NCBI GenBank assembly: GCA_012931725.1
Contig: CM022949.1
Location: 32,812,258 to 32,876,257, forward strand
DNA length: 64,000 nucleotides
DNA from: Litsea cubeba
Taxonomy: Eukaryota > Streptophyta > Magnoliopsida > Laurales > Lauraceae
Direction: 5' to 3'
In this document: piece after piece, positions 48,255-59,099 of the stretch
Numbering within the stretch: the first letter of the stretch is position 1
Layout: the number at the start of each line of letters is the position of its first letter
The notes under the pieces: generated by a model
What the model saw: the letters and a program-made list of their open reading frames with translations, nothing else
The model's database searches: none
What the model was told of the DNA's origin: nothing
Made by a program: the position numbers and the translations under genes

Positions 48255-49297
48255 TTTTTTTTTTTTTTTAAATTTCTTTGATCTTTTCGTCATGAGAAGA
48301 ATGGGTTTATGCGTTTTTTTTTTTTTTTTGGTTTTGTTCAAGTTGGGTGGTTTGATCCTTCAATTGGGATGAAACCCAATGTTTGTTTTGTTTATTTGGT
48401 TGAGAAGTGATGAAGTTGAATTTCACGAAATTCTTATGCTTTAAGTTGGGTTTGGACTCTGGAGAGAATTTCGACAAAAGACTCAATTTTTTTAAAAAAA
48501 ACTGAGTGATTCTCGTGAATTGAAGTTCGTTCATATGCGTTGTTTTATCAAAGTAACGTAGTTCGATCATTTGACCTGATTGATTTGTATATATATGACT
48601 GGAAATTTGGAATCAGCATTCAAAATCTTATAGGTCTGCTGGATTTTGACTTGATCAACTTGTTTTTGAACATAAGGATAAATTTTGAAGGTGCTCCAAA
48701 AGAAAAATCTTGGATAATTATAATATCAAGTCAAAAATCATAGGTTGATTGTTTTTTTTTTCTTCTCCTGAGACAAACATGTCATTCAAATTGCAGGTTC
48801 TTCTTCCCATAAATTTTATCAATTATGCATCAGGTTTGTTGGTAGTATTTGTTGATCTTTTTTTAATGAAGAAGAATAAAATGGGTGGTTTTTGTTGAAG
48901 TTATATCATGTTATCTAAATGTTTAATCAAACAGTGTCTATGTATGGTGCATAATTAACCTTTCACTAGACTTGGGAGCTGGCTGGTAGCATGAGAAGTC
49001 AAATCCTTGCCTAAGGGGAGTAGAGTCTAATTTCTTCAATGGCATAAGATTAAATGACTTTCCTTTGATGCTGTTAGATTATTTAGAGCATGAAGATTAT
49101 GTTTTTCAAGAGGTGGGTTGTCAAATGAATTACTGATTTGAACTTTTTTGTTGTGGTTTCTCAGGTCACAAGCTAGGCGTTCGGCTGTATTGATGTACAA
49201 TAATAGGATTATGTACAATCTTCTTACAACATTATTGGGATAAAATGTAAGCACTGCTGAAGATGAACACTTGATTTCATAACAATTCTACAGCTAA

Positions 49298-52200
49298 ATG
49301 GGAGGAATATTACATCTTTTTGAGTTCAATCAGGCTGGCACATCAAGGAAGTTGCTCACACATAAGAGACATGCTGATGGTGAGGGTTCTTCTTATAATA
49401 AATAATAGTGAAATTTGATATAAAAATTAAAGTTTCTATACCGGCAACTATGATGTAGGAATAAAATGTTGATGTATGGTTTCAGTTCCAACTTCCAACT
49501 TACTCAACAATCCAAAAGAGAGATCAAAGTGACATTATTTTCGTGTTGGTTGCCTGACTTTGTTACCGAAATACTTTTCATCTAATTACATCTGTTTTGA
49601 GTGTAACTTCTTCTTAAGTGAAAGGTAATTCTAGTGTTTTTGATATTTCCACAGGCCTTGAGGCTCCTCGGAATAGCTTGGAGCTTCCTACAGAGACATC
49701 GAGCCATCAAGTGATGCGCAACAGCATACCGGTACCTATTCTATTATTTGCTACATCACAGCTTGCACACAGGTTGTCTTCGTCTTGAAGTTGAGACTTT
49801 GCCATTCTAGTAAAAGGCCTCAACTATTTAAGATTGAGCTCACCAGCTCAATCTAATAGGTTGTGGTTTATCCATCAAATGGAAAGAAACATTAGATTGT
49901 AACCACTCTTCAATATATGATAATTTTGTTAATCAGTAACACTTGCAAACAATAATTCTTCAGTCAGTTTTCTTCTTCCTTTATGATTCCAATAAGATAT
50001 TAGTTCCCTCATCTATTTATGAAATCTAACCACTCAAATGTTAGGTTTAGTGTTTGCTGCTGGGATGATCCACTTACCCTGCTTTTGGGGCATAAACCAT
50101 ATGGGGAATGGAGGAAGATCTGATTTAGCAACAGAACAATTTTACCATCAAGTCTCAGAGATGACCAGTGGACCATGATGATGTGAAGTTCAATTAATAC
50201 TATAGTTTTTCCCCCAATCTTGTTGAACTCCTTCACGTCAGTAGCATAAATTTAAGTGTCAGAACCAGACACTAAACTGTTGACAAGGATAACCTTCGAA
50301 CTCTGCTAGAGTCTCTTATCCACTTGGGTGTTGCATTTGACAAGCCATTTAGTTTACTCCATTAGTCTTGGTGATCCATTAGTACTTTGAGATTTTAGTC
50401 TCATTGGCAGATATTGAAGTTAAGCAAGTCTCCTTGAAGTCTGATTCTACACAGCTGTGTTTTTCTTGTATCCTCTTTCACATGAATGTCATTCAGAAGT
50501 TTTGTATACATCATTTATTCATTATTATATTTAAACATTAACCTATCAATAACATGCATGCTTTTAATTTTCAGTATTCATATCAAGTGAAGCAGCACTC
50601 ATCCAAAACGAACTTTTATCCTGGTGGTACCCCCATGAAGAAGTTAATTGATGATGAGATGTCTAAACCAGTAGATAGCAAACGCAATGTACCTAGTGTT
50701 GTTGCCCGTCTGATGGGGATGGATATGTTGCCAGCGGACATAAAACCCATAGTTCATGCAAAGGAAAGAGGGAATGAAAGTACAAGGAACAATGTACCAA
50801 GAACAGAAGCAGCAGACAATCCTTTAACCCACTTGAGTCCATTCGTCTTAAAACCTGTCAAGGAAACAAAACAGCATATACTTCCCCAAAGTAGCAGGCG
50901 AGATCCTGACAAATCCAGGCATGGTTTGAAAGTGTCCAAACCACAGCCTCGGGAACATCCCCAAGAGGAGCAACTACAGAAATTCAAGAAAGAATTTGAA
51001 GCATGGCAAGCATCCAAGGTTTGGGACTGTTCAAAGACTGTTGAACTGGGCGACAACCCAAGATCCTGGAAAGATAACCAAATCCTTGCACAAGAAAATC
51101 TCAACAAGGAAAAGATGGCGCTCTATGCTGATTCTAGGAGATTTGCATTTCATGAAAAGCCTATAGAACTTTCAGATCATACTTTGCAATATAAATCTAA
51201 CACAAGCACGGAACAGATAGGTGGTTTGTCACATTTCCAACCTAACCGAAAGGAAGCCAAGAGTTTAAGGAACAAAACCAAAACCAATGGAAACTTCGAG
51301 CAAATTAATCAAATGAACTGCAATGAGAAATACAGTAGAACTTTACCCACGAGAATAGTGATCTTGAAGCCTGGTCTCCAAAGGAGCTCAGACACTGAAG
51401 AGTCATGGCCTGACTCATCAGAGATAACAGAAGAGGAAGGTAGTATCGAAGATTTTTTGGAGGAGGTAAAGGAAAGACTTAGGTATGAATTAAAAGGGAA
51501 TGTTAGAAAAGATACTCCATTGAGAGGTGGTGGAAATGAGACTCCTTTTCATGAAAGGCCAACAGATCCAAAAGAAATTGCTCGACATATTGCAAAAAAC
51601 GTCAGAGAAAATGTTACAAGGGACCTCGGAATGAACTTGCTGCGCTCAGAATCAACCCGATCATATAGAAGTGAAGTTCAATTTAATGGACCAGATTCCC
51701 CTGAGTTTATCAACAGAGACACAAGGAAGTTCGTATCTGAGCGGCTGAGGAATGTCCTGAGAAATGAAATAGAAGTGGATATCCCTGCAGTTACAAACAG
51801 GACTTCGACAACTTCTGTTATAAACAATGAAATAGACCTCCTAGGGACAAAAACATTCGTCTCAAGGGCTGGAAAAAGGGTGGGTCACTGGGAAAACTTG
51901 AAAAACATGCCTGCAATGAAAACTGGATCTTTCAGACATCAACAGATGACTGATGGATTATTGGATAGCAGAGATGCATCTCCGAGGAATCTTATCAGAT
52001 CTTTGTCAGCTCCAGTATCAGGAACATCATTCGGAAAGCTTCTTTTAGAGGAGCCACGCGTTTTGACAGGTGCTCACATCCGAAGGAAGCATGAAGCAAC
52101 TGAAGTTGTTTCAGTGGAAGTGAGAAACACTAGGAAAGAGAAGTTTAGTTTCAGAGGGAAGGTTTCCAATTTGAGACACAGTTTAACTCTGAGAGGGAAA

Positions 52201-54449
52201 TTATTTGGCAAGAAGGTCCAAATCGTTGAGGACTCAAGACCTAGAATGTCTGATTCTACTAAGGCTTTTATGACCGCACCATCAGTTTTGATGAATTTGG
52301 GCTTTGCACAAGTAAGCATTATAACTATATTAATGTCTTCTTTTCTACATTTTAATATAAATGGATACATTATTGTTCTTTTTGACTGATCATCTTCAAT
52401 TTCCATGTTTTTGCTATATGTCTCCAGGAGAACTCAACAGAGGTGCCGCCAAGTCCTGCATCTGTGTGCAGCAGTGCTCTTGATGAGTTCTCTAGACCAG
52501 GAGACCATCCAAGTCCAGTCTCCACATTGGATGTGCCTCTAATTGAAGATCACCATGTGCCACAGGTTTTCAAAGAAATCAGCTCTAATCTTCATGGTAT
52601 GGAAATTTTGTCCATTTGCGACTTCCCATGCCTGAATAGGCAGACTCTTACTTTGTGCACATCAAAACCCTGTCGACTTGCTACTATACACATTATTCAC
52701 CAGTGCATTGGTGTCCATACTGTCCAAATTGTGGGCCTCCTCGAAGGTGCCATATGGAGTGTAATCCAAAGATACACTTGTTTAATCACCCTGAGTCCTA
52801 ACCATCTGATTTTAATTTTGGATGCTTGATCATCAATTTGAACTGTGATGATGGTGTGATCAATGGGAATCCCATGATATGCTCTGACCAAAATAACGCC
52901 CTCAATCTTGACAGTATGCAAACCAGAACCAAGCTTTTCCATGGAGGCATGGACTATGTAGCACGCATGGGTTCAAAACATGATATAGGACCCCAAAATA
53001 GCCAAGGCCATTACCATCCAATGGTATATCGGTCCTAAAATTCCCCAAGAAAATATTCAGAAAAAAATATTTCACTTTAATTGCTTGGTACTTTAGATTA
53101 AATAAAATAATAAAATAGGATGCAAAGGTAGTGAAAATTCAACCTCCAATACATTTCAAGGCTTGGATTAAAGGGCGAAAAATCAGTACTAGTAGTAATG
53201 GCTGAAAGTCTGAAACCTGTACGTGTCAGACAATGCGACCTCGTTGGGCTGAGTTTTAAAACCATGGATGTAGGAATATTACCTTGCCATGAATTGCAAC
53301 TGTATTATGGCTGAAATTTGAATATCAATCTGATTGGATGATTGTAGACATGAAATCTAGGACCTGAAAAAAATGGACGTCTTCATCTAAAATTTTAACC
53401 ATCACTTTGGAGGCATTCATACAAGTCCATTTCTGATTTTTGGGAACATGGTCACTCTTTCATGTCCAAGCCAAGAAGGTCAATGGCTTGGACATAAAAA
53501 TGTGTGTTAAGATTGTTAACAGTAAATTATATTGCAAAAAAGAGAACCAATACAACCAAACAACCTCCTGCACACGGTATAAAAGACTTAATACTACAGG
53601 GAAACAACTAGCTACAAACGTAAAACCATCAAAGAACCAACATAAGGATCAATCCTATCAATCCCTTGCTTTTCCAATAAATCTGCTTTGATATTATATT
53701 ATCAATCTCTACTTTTACGTACTCCATATATAACCATCTCATATTATCATGGTACACTTCACTAACTCTTTTTAACAGCATATCCATTATGGTTGCTTGC
53801 CTTTTCTATGTTGTACGTTAGTGTTTGACATCTTATCCATCACTTGACAGACCTAAGGAGACAGTTGAACCAGCTTCACTTTGATGGGTCCAAAGAGGCT
53901 GTAGTTGAAGCAGACTCCCCGGCGGCCAATATGGATAGCATAGAAGGCCAGGCACAAGCTTACATAAGAGAGATCCTTATTGCCGCCGGTCTGTATGATG
54001 GGTCGTCCGCATCTACTTATCCAATTGATAGCCTGGTGTTTGAGCAGGTAGAAGATGCTTACAGGAAAAGAGGAAAGGAGAGCGAAGGAACCGTCAAGGA
54101 TGACTCCTCTGATAGCAATGTGGATCACAAAATGCTGTTTGATCTGGTGAATGAGGCACTGTCAACTGTAGTAGCAAGACCTGGCACTGGGCCTATAGTC
54201 ATGAAAAGAGCCAATGTTCCCATGTCATATGGGAGGGGATTATTGGATAATGTATGGAGGATGATCCGTGTTTATGTGTATCCTCCAGTGGATCAATTCC
54301 ATTCACTAGATAGTATGGTGGTCCGTGATCTCAAAACATCCTGTTGGACGGCTCTGTTGGACGGTGAAATTGATGTGTTGGGAAAGGAGATGGAATGGAT
54401 GCTTCTGGAGGAACTGATTGAGGAAGCCACAAGGGATATGTGTTGCTAA
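49298..54449 (+). CDS. TRM/LONGIFOLIA-like DUF4378 protein
   Basis: Exons are 49298-49379, 49655-49731, 50575-52311, 52428-52596 and 53851-54449. They are in phase at GT-AG sites and total 2664 nt (887 residues). The start MGGILHLFEFNQAGTSRK is typical of this family. The motif SVVARLMGMDMLP (about residues 94-107) is the family's VARLMG signature. The middle is charged and low in complexity. The last exon holds DUF4378 (about 725-880), with YIREILIAAGLYDGS, HKMLFDLVNEALS and GRGLLDNVWRMIRVYVYPP. The extreme C-terminus (MEWMLLEELIEEATRDM) resembles the M2 motif through which TRM proteins recruit TON1 to cortical microtubules. Known members shape cell elongation and division-plane placement. 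The exact subgroup is not assigned. A 5' leader intron is likely (acceptor at 49,293). Confidence 0.9.
52597..53850 (+). other. Intron 4 of the TRM-like gene
   Basis: A 1.25-kb intron bounded by GTATGG (52,597) and TTGACAG (53,850), AT-rich. Short frames at 52,443-52,829 and 52,826-53,038 overlap or run on from exon 4 and have no independent support. Confidence 0.8.
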
Positions 54450-55214
54450 CAAATGTTGGGTTGTGTGGGGTATGTGTGAATTACTGGAAGTAGTTGTAAG
54501 GGTGCTTAACTTATTTTTTTGTTGGTTGGGGTTTGGCATGAATGAATTCATACTGGTTGGTTATCTGTGAGTGATGTACATTACAAGGGAGTCGGGGACT
54601 TGGGTTTGCCCCCATTGATGTATTGTATTGTGTTTTGTCAGTTGGGTTGGGTTGTTTCCATCTGTATGACGTATTGATCCAGGAGTTGATGCCTATTGCA
54701 TTGCATTGCACTGAACTGCTCTGCTCTGCTCTGCTCTGCTCTGCAACATAGGCACAACACAGGTGAGCTTGCTGGGGCAACTGGGCAAGCAGAGGTTAGA
54801 TGTATATGGTGTTTGTGTGTATGATTCATTGGATTCGTGTTTCTGCGGGGCAGGGTTTCAACTTTCAAGCCCTGGGATGGATGATAATAAAGGTTTAAAT
54901 TAATTGACTTACTAATCAATGTTGATTGCTTATACCTTGCAGATGATGAGATTGTGAATGGTTCATTAATTTAGTTATAATTTGCATGTTGAGATCTCTA
55001 CCGTACACCATTGAAATCCCAAGTTAATCTGTACTTCAAATCTTGATTATGAAGGAAATACATCCATTAGACAAAAAAACCCAATGCAGGCATGGAATTC
55101 CAAAGTGGCCCAACTTATTAAAATCCGAACTATTCAAAATAAATGCCCTCTAGGTATATGAGTTATTCTCAAATTTTACGTTAATTTGAATCTCCTTTGG
55201 ATCATCTCTCTTTT

Positions 55215-56216
55215 AGGTAGAGAGGAGCAGATTCTTGATGGGGGTGTTGATTGCAAATGACCTTATCCACTCAAGGAAAAGCTCTAAGTTGAAAGGGGCT
55301 ATTTTTAAGATCGATTTGGAGAAAGCTTATGCTTGTGTGGATTGGAAATTTGTAGATTATATGTTGCTTAGGTTTGGTTTTGGGGAGTCTGGGCATAGTT
55401 GGATTAGAGAGTGCATTTCCATTACATCCCTTTCCGTTCTGGTTAATGGTTCTCCATCGAAGTTGTTCAATGCTTCTAGAGAGATTCGACCAGGGGACCC
55501 ACTCTGCCCTTTTTTGTTTACAATAGTGATGGAGGTCTTGAATAGTTTACTTGTGAGGGCTAGAGAGATGGGTGTAATTAGTGGTTTTGAAGTTATTCGG
55601 AATGGGGAGGCCATTTCTCACTTGCAAATTTGCTGATGACACCATTAGTTTCAGCTCAACTAAGAGGGAAGAGATTTTGGCCCTTAAAAGAATCTTGCGG
55701 TGCTTTCAACTAGTCTCGGGATTGAAGATTAACATTTCTAAAAGCATTTTGGTGGGGTTGGATGTGCAGAGGAAACTATTCTCTCTATGGCATCCATGAT
55801 TGGTTGTAAATCGGGGAAGCTTCCTATTATGTATCTTGGTCTTCCAATTGGGGTGAAGCTGAGATCTAACGCTCTATGGGATCCGGTTATTGAAATGTTT
55901 GAGAAGAAATTATCTTCATGGAAGAACAATATTTATCGATGGGAGAGGGATTATGTTAATAAACCTTGTCTGTCTAACCTCCCAATTTACTATGTAAAAG
56001 TCTACACAGCCTGGGACTGTGCCCGGGCTGTGGCACGGGATCCCACCTTGGACGGTGGTATCTCATTTCAAAGTGAGATCCCACCATCCAAGGTGGGATC
56101 CCGTGCCACAGCCCGGGCTGTGTAGCACGTCTCATTTACTATATGTTGCTTTTCAAGATGCCAAAAATAGTGATGGAAAGACCAGAACGTATTCGCAAGA
56201 AATTCTTAGGTTAAAT
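55215..56216 (+). pseudogene. L1-type LINE reverse transcriptase fragment
   Basis: Pieces of an L1-clade ORF2: LIANDLIHSRK, GAIFKIDLEKAYACVDW, SVLVNGSPSKLF and REIRPGDPLCPFLF; then a frameshift near 55,620 at the FADDTISF catalytic box; then GLKINISKS, IMYLGLPIGVKLRS and LSSWKNNIYR; and, after an inserted hairpin MITE, LLFKMPKIVMERPERIRKKFL. There is no endonuclease region and no clear 3' end or poly(A). It lies between the TRM-like and metallothionein genes. Confidence 0.85.
55994..56133. mobile_element. Hairpin (foldback) MITE, 140 bp, inside the L1 fragment
   Basis: Flanked by the perfect 9-bp repeat ATTTACTAT (55,985-55,993 and 56,134-56,142), a length typical of Mutator-like elements. 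Removing it rejoins the LINE frame (LPIYYMLLFKMPK). The body is a nearly perfect palindrome about 55 bp per arm (GGCACGGGATCCCACCTTGG against CCAAGGTGGGATCCCGTGCC), with a short GAAATGAG/CAAAGTGAG centre. The left arm has an extra 10 bases (TGGGACTGTG). It is strikingly GC-rich compared with its surroundings. Confidence 0.85.
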
Positions 56217-56916
56217 AGGATTTTGAATACCCGCCCACTTAGAATGTCACTATTAGAGATTTTTAAATCACTTTAGCCACTTTTAAATCACTTCTAGCCT
56301 TCTAAATTCTTATAATTCTGAAAGTCACTTTTAGCCTTTCGAATTTATAGAATTAGAATTCAATTTATAAAATTAGAAATCAAACATTTTGAATGATGAT
56401 GGAGTGGGCTTAAGCTTTTGGAGGGGACAGGGAAATCTCCAAATTCCCTCATACAAGAATTCTCAAAATTCTTGCCAAACAAACAGGCCTACGGAGGTGA
56501 TTTGGTAGCAACATGTGAATAAATGCCTGGTCAAGAAGCCCCACCCCTTGATTAAAGGCTAAAATTGGTAAGTCAAGTTCTCATCTCATAGACAAAGCTT
56601 TACCCAATAAAAAAAAAAAGCCAATCTTAATAGAACAAGAAACCCCACAAACACTTTATTTTATAGAAGATAAAGAGTAATTACACATACATACATGGAT
56701 GTCATTACAACATGACCAAAACCAAAGTCCTCTCTTCTACTACAAACCCCACACCTAAACCTAGTTAGTTACAAGCAATCTAACCCACATTCCAACACTA
56801 CCAAAACCAAAGCTCTCTTCTAGTACAAACCCCACATCTAAACCTAGTTAGTAATTACAAGTAATCTAACCCTAACACATGTATGTATATATACTACTAT
56901 TTATCTGTTGGTAGGT
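56217..56916. other. Spacer and metallothionein 3' region
   Basis: No gene is seen. The part next to 56,916 is the 3' untranslated region of the minus-strand metallothionein gene. A tandem-like repeat of CCAAAACCAAAG...TCTTCTA...ACAAACCCCACA...CTAAACCTAGTTAG (about 56,716-56,780 and 56,800-56,860) lies in it. Confidence 0.6.
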
Positions 56917-58838
56917 TTAACTGGCACAAGTGGCACACGTGCAACTTTCTCCACACTTGCAAAAGGCCTTGCCAACTCCTCCAGACTCCGTTGTCTTGCA
57001 CATGCAAGGATTGCACCCACAATGATCGCCACACGGGCAATAAGTATGCTCCTCCCTGCCCACTCCCCCACTACTAGTTACACACCTGCTCTCATCATCA
57101 TCAAAAAAAAAAAAAAAAAAACATTTAAGCTAAAATCCTGTACTAATCCAAATAATTTAACCTTATGATGAGGCCTTAACATGCCTTCTTTTGGAGCACA
57201 TGCTATGGCCTGGAAACCTGGTGTAGCTAGCTATTTTGGATTATATATACAGGGTAATATTCAGGTGAGAATTAGTTCTCACATATTATATGAGAACTTT
57301 TTTGTGGAGTCCAGTTGTGGGCCCCATTTGGGGATGGGACCCCGAGGATGGAAAGATCTATATAAGACAACCCCAAGTCTGAAGTTTGACCCCAAACCCA
57401 TGCCCCTAATCCCTTCATTCGTGGCCCACAAGTTTAATGACTTCATATTAAAAAAAAATATCCAACCCTCGATCCAACGGTTCAGTCCATTCGAATGTGT
57501 GCCAATCCTTGGGATTAGTGACCATCAGGGGTTCTCTATTGGTTGCTAGGTTTGGATGGGTTGCTAGTTGGACTCCGTAAAAAAGTTTCCATAAAATAGG
57601 TAGGTGAGAACTAGTTTTCACTTGAATATTCCCCATATATGAAATAAGGATCTTGACTTTGAAGTAAAAGGGTATATTATCTTTTAATTAATGCTTGAAA
57701 GGGAGGAAGAATCTCTCTTTTAGGGCACATTTGTGTAGTACTGCAAAAATCTGGCCTTGTGTGGAAATCCCATTTCTATTTTTGACCCATGGAATCACAA
57801 AAATTTAGTTAGTTTCTTTTCTTTTTTTTTTAGTAAAATTTTTAGCAGTGGGAAAGCATTTTCACTTTATAGGCCCTTTCTGCTCTCCACAAAGGTGCCT
57901 TAAATCACTTTATGGGCAGTTTCTTCTCTCCACAAAGGTGCCTTAAATCACTTTATGGGCAGTTTATCCAGAAAAAATCAATTCATGGGCGAAGAAGGAA
58001 ACAAGGCTTTAGTGTTGTGTTTCAAAACCTATTTGAAAATCTTTATGGGATTTCTAAGAATTTTCAAAGATGAGGATGTTTCTGTAAATTGACCAAACCT
58101 CAGGGTAAACTTTAGAAGAAAAGAAAAAAAAAATATATATATATAGATATATATATTGAAACTCCCCTAAGTTTAAGCTTAAGATAAGGTAAGCTCAAGT
58201 GTGTGGTGGGGCTCACTTGGGGACCCACATGGGGATGGGGATGGGGATGGAGATGGGGGGATTTTAAGGACTCCCTACGATCTTCCTCTCTATAAAAAAT
58301 CAGCCCCAACCGTAATTTCTATCATCTCCATATGGGCTCAAGAGTTTAATGGTCAACAATGCATTCAAATTGATATATAGTCAATCCAACAGTCTAGTAA
58401 ATTCGGATCTTACCGAAAGTTGGTGGACATGTGAAATTTAAGGGGGTCATGTGTTTGGTCCATTTGGATGGACCAAAGGCGGGTCCCATAAGCACGAGCT
58501 TACGAAATTTTCTCCCTAATCTCAAGCTTAGGATAAGGAAAGCTCAAGTGTGTGGTGGGACCAGTAGGCCTTGCTAATAGAGGGTGGTCATTCACTAATC
58601 AGATATTCCCTCTGATGCAATTAGTTGATTGAGAAAGAAGGATCCAATCCAAAATTCCACACGATCAACAAGAGGACCCACCAGATGAACGGTTCTGATC
58701 TCGTGCAAATATACCTAGTGATAAAGCACAAGTGATGAGAAAAGAGTTCACATACCTGCATCCTTGCCCTCCAGGACATGGTGTAGGGCACCCACACCTA
58801 TCATCACAAACAGGAATGACCCTTGGTCTCACGTCCAT
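56917..58838 (-). CDS. Type 4 (EC) metallothionein
   Basis: Two exons on the minus strand, 58838-58756 and 57085-56917, join in phase (AG + G gives Arg) to 252 nt (83 residues). The protein has the three Cys-rich domains of plant EC metallothioneins: CDDRCGCPTPCPGGQGCRC; HTYCPCGDHCGCNPCMC; and FCKCGESCTCATC. This gives 6+6+5 = 17 cysteines plus two histidines in domain 2, the same pattern as wheat EC, which binds zinc. Family members are cytosolic, accumulate in maturing seeds and respond to abscisic acid. The start is the only Met before domain 1. The 1.67-kb intron carries a MITE and local repeats. Frames on the opposite strand here are shadows. Confidence 0.93.
57252..57634. mobile_element. 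MITE with long inverted ends in the metallothionein intron
   Basis: The left end AGGGTAATATTCAGGTGAGA continues into ATTAGTTCTCAC. The right end, as reverse complement, is GGGGAATATTCAAGTGAAAA then CTAGTTCTCACC, so about 30 bp of inverted repeat are shared. Flanks are TA-rich (TTATATATAC and ATATATGAA), so the target duplication cannot be read reliably. No coding capacity. Confidence 0.65.
57868..57968. repeat. 43-bp tandem repeat in the metallothionein intron
   Basis: CTCTCCACAAAGGTGCC followed by TTAAATCACTTTATGGGCAG occurs twice in direct succession (the block starts near 57,883 and 57,926). It is non-coding. Confidence 0.8.
58165..58560. repeat. Direct repeats about 350 bp apart in the metallothionein intron
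   Basis: AAGCTCAAGTGTGTGGTGGG, each preceded by a CAAGCTTA-GATAAGG-like stretch, occurs near 58,180-58,210 and again near 58,525-58,560. The pair might be the ends of a small element with direct terminal repeats, but TG...CA termini, PBS and PPT were not found. Confidence 0.4.
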
Positions 58839-58900
58839 CCCTCTTTCTCTCTTCCCTTTTGTTGTGAAAAATGAATGCTGGTTATCTTCACACCCTTTTG

Positions 58901-58907
58901 TTAAATA
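58901..58907 (-). promoter_or_regulatory. TATA-like box of the metallothionein gene
   Basis: On the minus strand TATTTAA lies 63-69 bp before the ATG at 58,838, a usual core-promoter position for a short 5' leader. It is a weak match to TATAAA. Confidence 0.35.
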
Positions 58908-58996
58908 GTGGGTGGACCCTTAAGAACCTATCCTAAGTGTCATATTGTATAAAAGGGACACATGTGTTCCACTTGGGGAGTTTCTCTTAAAAGTGG

Positions 58997-59071
58997 CATG
59001 CATACATGACATACGTTTCTTTTCCACAGCTTGCCAGTGACTCTGATCTGCTCAACACTTGTGTTCATGCA
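58997..59071 (-). promoter_or_regulatory. Two RY-type seed motifs upstream of the metallothionein gene
   Basis: CATGCA occurs at 58,997-59,002 (within GGCATGCATAC) and 59,066-59,071, 159 and 228 bp before the start codon. RY elements are bound by B3 factors such as ABI3/FUS3 and direct seed-maturation expression, which fits the known expression of EC metallothioneins. Six-base motifs also arise by chance, so this is suggestive only. Confidence 0.4.
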
Positions 59072-59099
59072 GTATCACTGGATGAACGTCAGCATTTGT

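Noticed and set aside
56883..57168. Plus-strand frames over the metallothionein exon
   Set aside because: They are antisense to the clear 17-Cys EC protein on the minus strand.
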